A stretch of 64,000 bases of DNA from Longitalea arenae (GTDB taxonomy: Bacteria; Bacteroidota; Bacteroidia; Chitinophagales; Chitinophagaceae), in assembly GCF_016924755.1 (NCBI RefSeq), contig NZ_JAFFJX010000010.1:142918-206917 (forward strand), in the 5' to 3' direction. The first letter of the stretch is position 1; every line of letters begins with the position of its first letter. The notes beneath the pieces were generated by a model. The model saw only the letters and a list, made by a program, of their open reading frames with translations. It was not told the origin of the DNA and made no database searches. Made by a program: the position numbers and the translations under genes. Positions 59,550-64,000 of this stretch are shown piece by piece.

Positions 59550-59622
59550 TAAAGGTTTTAGGAGGTAAATGTGCTCAAAACCAGAAAATTTTTGTTTTTT
59601 GCAGCGTAAACAACGGAATCAT

Positions 59623-60300
59623 ATGAACAATGTGCTGGTAAGTTATCTGCTTCAACATAAGAGCATCAGTATCCCGGGGTTGGGTTCAATGTATATTGAG
59701 CGTATTCCGGCGCAGACTGATTTTGTGAACCGTCGTATACTGCCTCCTGATTACCATTTCCGTTTTGATAAATATTTCGATGCGCCGGATAAAGATTTTT
59801 TTACCTATCTGGCAAAACAGCAAAATATTGCCGATTATGAAGCCATTAAATGGTATAATGAATGGGCGTATGAGCTGCGCAGCAAGATCCGTGAGGGACA
59901 GGTAGTTGAGTGGGATGGCATCGGAACCCTTAAAAAAGATATTTCAGGAGAAATAATATTTGAAGCGGCTGGACGAATTCCCAGTTTGCAGGAATCTACG
60001 CCGGCCAATCGCGTTATTCATACTCACACGCAGCATACCATGCTGGTGGGTGACCAGGAAGTGACCCGGAAGATCGTCAATACTGATACGGCTGAACCGG
60101 GAGCACTGGAAAATAATGTAATCGCAGGTGAAGAGCAGGCGCCGGAACTGTATGAAGAGCCGCCCAAGAAAAAAGGCTGGTGGATCTTTGCCCTGATCCT
60201 GGCTGCGCTGGCGCTGACGGTGATCGGCCTGCGGGTGTATAGAGATGGATTGGTTACATCAGCTGCAGGGAATCAGCAGCCGATACAGGCTGCGCCCTGA
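59623..60300 (+). CDS. HU-CCDC81-like DNA-binding-fold membrane protein
   Basis: The 225-residue protein begins NNVLVSYLLQHKSISIPGLG then SMYIERIPAQTDF, the HU-CCDC81_bac domain pattern (residues 1-65). A second related domain follows (PPDYHFRFDKYFDAPDKDFF, WYNEWAYELRSKIREGQVVE). A single membrane helix lies near 190-210 (WWIFALILAALALTVIGLRVY). Such proteins are found in Bacteroidota and often pair with SPOR domains. DNA binding has not been shown for them. The start at 59623 was chosen over 59569 because it begins the conserved domain. It may be an envelope-attached nucleoid or division factor. Confidence 0.82.
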   Translation: MNNVLVSYLLQHKSISIPGLGSMYIERIPAQTDFVNRRILPPDYHFRFDKYFDAPDKDFFTYLAKQQNIADYEAIKWYNEWAYELRSKIREGQVVEWDGIGTLKKDISGEIIFEAAGRIPSLQESTPANRVIHTHTQHTMLVGDQEVTRKIVNTDTAEPGALENNVIAGEEQAPELYEEPPKKKGWWIFALILAALALTVIGLRVYRDGLVTSAAGNQQPIQAAP

Positions 60301-60355
60301 TATTTTTCTTTCAAACAAACTGATTTTTCTTTTCTTTGCAGGTCATAAATACCTG

Positions 60356-61255
60356 ATGTCATCACCTATACATTATACCACATGCCCTGTATGCGATTCA
60401 TCTGAGATCCGTCGTGTACTGGCATCAAAGGATCATACGGTATCGCAGAAAATGTTCGAGATATGGGAGTGTAGCCGTTGTACCATGCGATTCACCCAGA
60501 ATGCACCCCAACAGGATGATATAGCCGCTTACTATCAGTCGGAAGACTATATATCACATAGCAATACCAGCAAAGGACTGGTCAACAGATTATACCTCAG
60601 CGTGCGCGAACGTAGTTTGAAAAATAAAAGGAAACTGGTACAATCGTACACCAATGCCGAAAGCATGCCCCGCCTGCTGGATGTTGGTTGCGGTATTGGC
60701 GCGTTTATGGATCATATGCGGCAGCATGGCTGGCTGGTAGAAGGGGTTGAACCCAGTGACACGGCCCGGGATAATGCCGTAAAGCAATACGGATTATACG
60801 TATACCCACCCGATAAATTCTTCGACGATTCCTTTGGAGATTTCGATATCATTACCATGTGGCATGTGCTGGAGCATGTGCATTTGTTGAATGAATACAT
60901 GGAGCGGCTGAAACAATTGTTGCGCCCACAGGGAACCCTTTTCGTTGCTGTTCCCAACTATACCAGTTATGACGCCGGCAAATACAAGGAACATTGGGCT
61001 GCCTATGATGTGCCCCGCCATTTGTATCATTTTTCACCAGAATCCATGCGCTTACTCGTGGAGAAACATGGACTGAAACTCAGGGCTGTAAAACCCATGT
61101 GGTTCGACAGCTTTTATGTGAGCATGCTGAGCGAGAAATACCGCACTGGTAAAGACAGTATCCTGAAAGGAGGGATCATGGGCTCCATCTCTAACCTCAA
61201 TACGTTATTCCACAAAGAACAATGTAGTTCGTTAATTTATGTGATCGGGAAGTAA
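60356..61255 (+). CDS. Methyltransferase with N-terminal zinc ribbon
   Basis: The 299-residue protein has an N-terminal zinc-ribbon-like CPVCDSSE / CSRC pattern (TTCPVCDSSEIRRVLASKDH, FEIWECSRCTMRFTQNAP), a SAM-binding motif I RLLDVGCGIGAFMDHM near residues 102-117 and motif IV ITMWHVLEHVH. It is a Methyltransf_23 type with predicted small-molecule or glycan substrates; similar genes lie in polysaccharide and lipid loci. The start at 60356 was chosen over 60245 because the earlier codons overlap the upstream gene and do not align to the family. Its start is 56 nt past the HU-like gene. Confidence 0.85.
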   Translation: MSSPIHYTTCPVCDSSEIRRVLASKDHTVSQKMFEIWECSRCTMRFTQNAPQQDDIAAYYQSEDYISHSNTSKGLVNRLYLSVRERSLKNKRKLVQSYTNAESMPRLLDVGCGIGAFMDHMRQHGWLVEGVEPSDTARDNAVKQYGLYVYPPDKFFDDSFGDFDIITMWHVLEHVHLLNEYMERLKQLLRPQGTLFVAVPNYTSYDAGKYKEHWAAYDVPRHLYHFSPESMRLLVEKHGLKLRAVKPMWFDSFYVSMLSEKYRTGKDSILKGGIMGSISNLNTLFHKEQCSSLIYVIGK

Positions 61256-61258
61256 GAA

Positions 61259-61405
61259 GAGTTACAGGTTTCAGGTTACAGGTTTCAGGTTACAGGGGAA
61301 CAGGTTGAATTGTTACCGGTTGCCGGTCGCCGGGTCCTAATACTTAGATCCAAAACATTTTTTGGGCATCCTATAAGCCCTGCCCTGGAACATGTAACCT
61401 GTAAC
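61259..61405. repeat. GGTTACAGG-family repeat between convergent genes
   Basis: GTTACAGGTTTCAGGTTAC then AGGTTTCAGGTTACAGGGG on the left is complementary to ACATGTAACCTGTAACGC on the right. The middle has ATTGTTACCGGTTGCCGG, a variant of the TTACCGG centre of the 98-bp array. Confidence 0.7.
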
Positions 61406-61453
61406 GCTATGCCAGATCAGCAATGTTGGGAATGAATTATAAGCCAACCTATG

Positions 61454-62275
61454 TTACTGGATCTTTATCTCATAAATATACGGCCATCTTTTACCGGTAA
61501 CAAGCACCTGACCGGTTTCAGGATTATAAGCGATCCCATTTAACACATCAGCGCCGGGCCGCAGGGCGGAAGCTTCTTTCTGCAGGTTTTCGAGATTAAT
61601 GCGGCCGGTCACTTTACCGGTGGCCGGGTCGATCTTCAGGATATAGCTTGTTTCCCATTGATTGGCGTAGATAAATCCGTTGATATATTCCAGCTCGTTG
61701 ATATTAGCTACGGGGCCATTGTTATCGGTTACCCGGAGGATGTTCTGTAATTTCAGCGAATCGGGCGTCAGGTAGTACAGGTTACTGGTACCATCGCTCA
61801 TGATGAGGTGGGTTGAATCGTGGGTTAAGCCCCAGCCTTCCTTGGAAGGAAGTTTAAATTCCCCGATCTTTTTAAAAGTATTGGCATCATATACAAACCC
61901 AACCTGGCTGGTCCAGGTAAGCTGATACAGTTTATCGTTGAAGAAAGTGATGCCCTCGCCAAAATATTTCGTTTTATCCAGTTGCACTTTGGTGGTTACT
62001 TTCCCGGTTTTCAGGTCGCTGATACCCAGTTCAGAGGGGTAGGGGCTTTCATCGGCATTACCGCCGGAGCTTTCGAACAGTTGCCCTTTATAAAATTCCA
62101 GGCCTTCGGTGAAATAGGCGGTATCATGCGGGTATTTATTCACTACCGCATATTGGATAGCGGGGATGGCCTCAGTGGCTGACACGTTGTTGGCATCGGT
62201 GTTCCCGTTCTCAGCCTCGTTACAGGCAATGAGCGTGGTAAAGATGGTGGTAGCTGCAAAAAGTCTTCTATTCAT
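61454..62275 (-). CDS. Glutaminyl-peptide cyclotransferase (glutamine cyclotransferase), lipoprotein
   Basis: The 273-residue protein has a lipoprotein signal (MNRRLFAATTIFTTLIACNE, lipobox LIAC, Cys18) and a beta-propeller of the glutamine cyclotransferase type (FTEGLEFYKGQLFESSGGN, GITFFNDKLYQLTWTSQVGF, VTGRINLENLQKEASALRPG, then DVLNGIAYNPETGQVLVTGK RWP). It converts N-terminal Gln to pyroglutamate in the periplasm. Ten signal-peptidase substrates of this window have Gln at +1, so it may act on all of them. Confidence 0.93.
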   Translation of the reverse strand: MNRRLFAATTIFTTLIACNEAENGNTDANNVSATEAIPAIQYAVVNKYPHDTAYFTEGLEFYKGQLFESSGGNADESPYPSELGISDLKTGKVTTKVQLDKTKYFGEGITFFNDKLYQLTWTSQVGFVYDANTFKKIGEFKLPSKEGWGLTHDSTHLIMSDGTSNLYYLTPDSLKLQNILRVTDNNGPVANINELEYINGFIYANQWETSYILKIDPATGKVTGRINLENLQKEASALRPGADVLNGIAYNPETGQVLVTGKRWPYIYEIKIQ

Positions 62276-62294
62276 AATAAAGGGCGTAAGCTGT

Positions 62295-62322
62295 CAAAAA
62301 TACGATCGGAAAGATAAGCAAA
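62295..62322 (-). promoter_or_regulatory. Promoter of the cyclotransferase gene: TTTG - 16 bp - TATTTTTG
   Basis: Minus-strand TTTG (62322-62319) and TATTTTTG (62302-62295) are 16 bp apart, 19 nt before the ATG at 62275. Both elements match the consensus. Confidence 0.75.
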
Positions 62323-62739
62323 GCTTAAAGAATAATTAATTTTTGAATTTGTGGGGGGTGGGGGGACAGGTAGTTTATTTACACGAATATTGGCATAAAC
62401 AGCGCGGTTATTGGCCAATTCTACACGACTATTAAAAACATTGATCGCGTGATGGTAAATCTTTTAGTTTTGGTCTGTCAGTCAGAATTACTGACCTGAC
62501 CATTATATTTTTTACCAACCCCTAACAGAATTATGAGAAAGCCTAATTACTTTTTATTTTATCCCGGTTTAGACGATCTTTTTTGAAACAGGATATTTTC
62601 ATCTGGAATTAATTACATCGGCGCTGCTCACCTGATCTTTTCGATGTGAGCCAGGAACCAGCATTTTCTGCTGCAGGTGAGGTGGCCATTTTCTACTTTT
62701 CCCAATAATCAAAAACAGACTAAAATCAAATTTAATAAT
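62323..62739. other. Gene-free gap with G-rich tract
   Basis: About 415 bp without a supported gene. It holds a G-rich tract, GTGGGGGGTGGGGGGAC (about 62351-62367), and AT-rich sequence before the surface-protein gene. No repeat family of the window is evident. Confidence 0.45.
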
Positions 62740-63474
62740 ATGTTTAAACCAGCAGTAATTACTTTAATAGCAGTGTTTTTGACTACAGGTATATTTGCGC
62801 AGATCTATGTTAAAAATCCCGGGAATGTAGGGGTGGGAATCAACCTGCCAGCGGATAAGCTGCATGTAAATGGAAATCTGCGGTTAAGTGGCGATAAGGA
62901 GTTTTTTTTCGAGGATAACGGGCAGATAAGAAGCCTTGATGATAACCATCGCATTTTATTCCGGCGCGCAGAGAATAAAATGGAATTACGTGAGTATGGT
63001 AATATTATTTTGTCATCAGGCTCAACCACAGGTACAGAAACTGCAACTATGGTTTTAACGAACGGAGGCAACGTAGGAGTAGGAACTGCTTCCCCTGCTT
63101 ATAAACTTCATGTACAGGGCGATGTAAAGGGAAATAATTTTGTGGCAAACGCATATCAATATGCCGACTATGTGTTCGACTCTGCTTATCAATTGCCCTC
63201 TTTGCAAGAGGTTAAAAATTTCATTCAGAAAAATCATCATCTGCCGGATGTGCCTTCGGAAAAGGAAGTGAAAAAAGACGGATTGAACCTGGCAAGCCAC
63301 CAGGTGATTTTATTAAAGAAGATAGAAGAACTGACGCTGTATACAATTGATCAAAATGAAAGGCTGAAGTTGCTGGAAGAAAAAATGAATCAGGTATTGA
63401 ATGATAATATTAAGCTGAAGCGAGAAGTAGAATCTTTAAAGGCGCTGACTCCCCCAAGTAGAAATATTAAATGA
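62740..63474 (+). CDS. Secreted tail-fibre-like surface protein
   Basis: The 244-residue protein has a signal peptide (MFKPAVITLIAVFLTTGIFAQ, Gln at +1). It contains two NVGVG...LHV motifs (NPGNVGVGINLPADKLHVNG, NVGVGTASPAYKLHVQGD), the repeat of phage-tail-fibre-like Bacteroidota surface proteins, and a C-terminal chaperone-like segment (YQLPSLQEVKNFIQKNHHLP then DVPSEKEVKKDGLNLASHQV) followed by a coiled coil. The start at 62740 was chosen over 62677 to give a clean signal. A surface-adhesin role is likely but not shown. Confidence 0.82.
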   Translation: MFKPAVITLIAVFLTTGIFAQIYVKNPGNVGVGINLPADKLHVNGNLRLSGDKEFFFEDNGQIRSLDDNHRILFRRAENKMELREYGNIILSSGSTTGTETATMVLTNGGNVGVGTASPAYKLHVQGDVKGNNFVANAYQYADYVFDSAYQLPSLQEVKNFIQKNHHLPDVPSEKEVKKDGLNLASHQVILLKKIEELTLYTIDQNERLKLLEEKMNQVLNDNIKLKREVESLKALTPPSRNIK

Positions 63475-63773
63475 AGATTATCGAATTTTATTAAGTTGGT
63501 GCTGACATATGAGAGTCGTATTCGATCGTTAATTAAACTTAGATAGCATTGACTAAATATTTATAATGGCTTATGTTCTGATCTTGCTCCTATTGCAGCT
63601 TTTTTACTGAAACGCAACAAGAATTGACATTGTACATCATCTAACAATAAAAACAAATGAAAGCTCAATGACAAAAAATTGAGCAGCTTAAGAAAAAAAA
63701 GAAATGACAAAAATACTTTAGCCGGTTCAGTAATTAATTTCTAAGCCTTAAAGTGGTTATTCATTACCCAGCG
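63475..63773. other. Gene-free gap before the IS end
   Basis: About 300 bp, AT-rich, without a supported gene. A terminator follows near its end. Confidence 0.4.
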
Positions 63774-63801
63774 GTCGCTTCAACTTACGAGGCGACTTTT
63801 T
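63774..63801 (+). terminator. Intrinsic terminator
   Basis: GTCGCTTC (63774-63781) pairs with GAGGCGAC (63789-63796), with one G-T wobble, followed by five Ts. Confidence 0.75.
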
Positions 63802-63841
63802 ATTGCCAATGTGGTTATTGGATCTTCTAATTTAGTTTTAC

Positions 63842-64000
63842 GAGGGTCTATTCAATAAACTGTGTCAGTGGGGTTTACGGTTGATTAATCCTGTCTTCAA
63901 AGATAATAGCTAATTGTGCATAAAGTTGTTTCCATCCATGTATGGGACCGATCCATCCAACAGATTGATCTTTAAAAGCAAGATATAGGAGTTTCATTAA
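63842..64000. mobile_element. Left end of an IS256-family insertion sequence (partial)
   Basis: Sequence from GAGGGTCTATTCAATAAAC at 63842 onward resembles an IS256-type terminal inverted repeat (further TGTGTCAGTGGGG follows). The transposase 3' end lies just inside. The other terminus is outside the window, so target duplication cannot be checked. Confidence 0.65.
63875..64000 (-). CDS. IS256-family transposase, C-terminal end (partial)
   Basis: The minus-strand frame from the window edge to TAA at 63875-63877 encodes 41 residues including MKLLYLAFKDQSVGWIGPIH then GWKQLYAQLAIIFEDRIN. The pattern of an aliphatic K-L-x-YLA segment, a W-x-x-PI-x-x-W and a final F-x-D-R matches the end of IS256/mutator transposases. 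The catalytic DDE part is outside the window, so activity cannot be judged. Confidence 0.75.
   Translation of the reverse strand, partial: LMKLLYLAFKDQSVGWIGPIHGWKQLYAQLAIIFEDRINQP

Noticed and set aside
62351..62367. G-quadruplex candidate in the gap at 62.3 kb
   Set aside because: Only two long G-runs are present, while a standard intramolecular quadruplex needs four.

Overview
The window looks like chromosomal DNA of a Bacteroidota member, most likely a Chitinophagaceae relative of Niastella or Chitinophaga (family placement is inference). The supporting signs are a type IX secretion sorting domain, many TAnnTTTG minus-7 promoter boxes, signal peptides that nearly all end in Ala-Gln, Bacteroidota-type small lipoproteins, an HU-CCDC81-like protein, and the typical partition of housekeeping genes. 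No rRNA, tRNA, CRISPR array or prophage was seen. The only recognisable mobile gene is the 3' end of an IS256-type transposase that runs off the right edge.

Layout: 1-3.3 kb is the ribosomal alpha operon (rpsM end, rpsK, rpsD, rpoA, rplQ), with an unusually wide gap after each of the first four genes. 3.4-5.0 kb holds carA and aroQ. 5.2-12.2 kb is secreted and envelope genes: a MORN-like protein, a delta-60 repeat T9SS cargo, and an M1 peptidase / HupE / DUF6702 cluster. 12.2-18.9 kb has a CNNM/CorC protein, PAP2 phosphatase, LtaS-like enzyme, methyltransferase and glmM. 19-32 kb has a cysteine desulfurase, gluconokinase, DUF1624 protein, mutS, a SpoU methyltransferase, a UbiA enzyme, ruvX, def and an RluD-type synthase. 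32-38 kb has lipB, a PLP enzyme, a nucleotidyltransferase and an ECF sigma factor coupled to a membrane protease that carries an anti-sigma-like N-terminus. 38-39.4 kb is almost gene-free and contains a degenerate tandem array with a 22-bp period plus an unlisted 44-residue lipoprotein. 39.4-54.4 kb has mpl, a DnaQ-type exonuclease, a dolichol-phosphate-mannose-synthase-like enzyme, an EamA transporter, an S9 peptidase, an E2 acyltransferase, cinA, dacB, a thioesterase and DoxX. 54.5-63.5 kb has a giant TPR protein, a beta-barrel protein, the HU-like membrane protein, a zinc-ribbon methyltransferase, glutaminyl cyclase and a surface fibre-like protein.

The strongest unexplained signal is between the genes. 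Most gaps contain imperfect inverted or tandem repeats built from a few short words (GATTTCGGGATTT, GCTGATGTGC, ATTATCACATTATC, GGTTACAGG, GGTCAATGGTGAATGG and others). Left arms sit just after a stop codon and complementary right arms follow, and some families share conserved apical cores at several loci. Alongside this, five genes have a perfect TAnnTTTG box only 5-7 nt before the start codon, which predicts leaderless or nearly leaderless mRNAs. Ten putative signal-peptidase-I substrates have Gln at +1, and the window also encodes a glutaminyl-peptide cyclotransferase that could cyclise it.

Many genes have their start corrected here because the longest open frame runs through a repeat or a promoter box.
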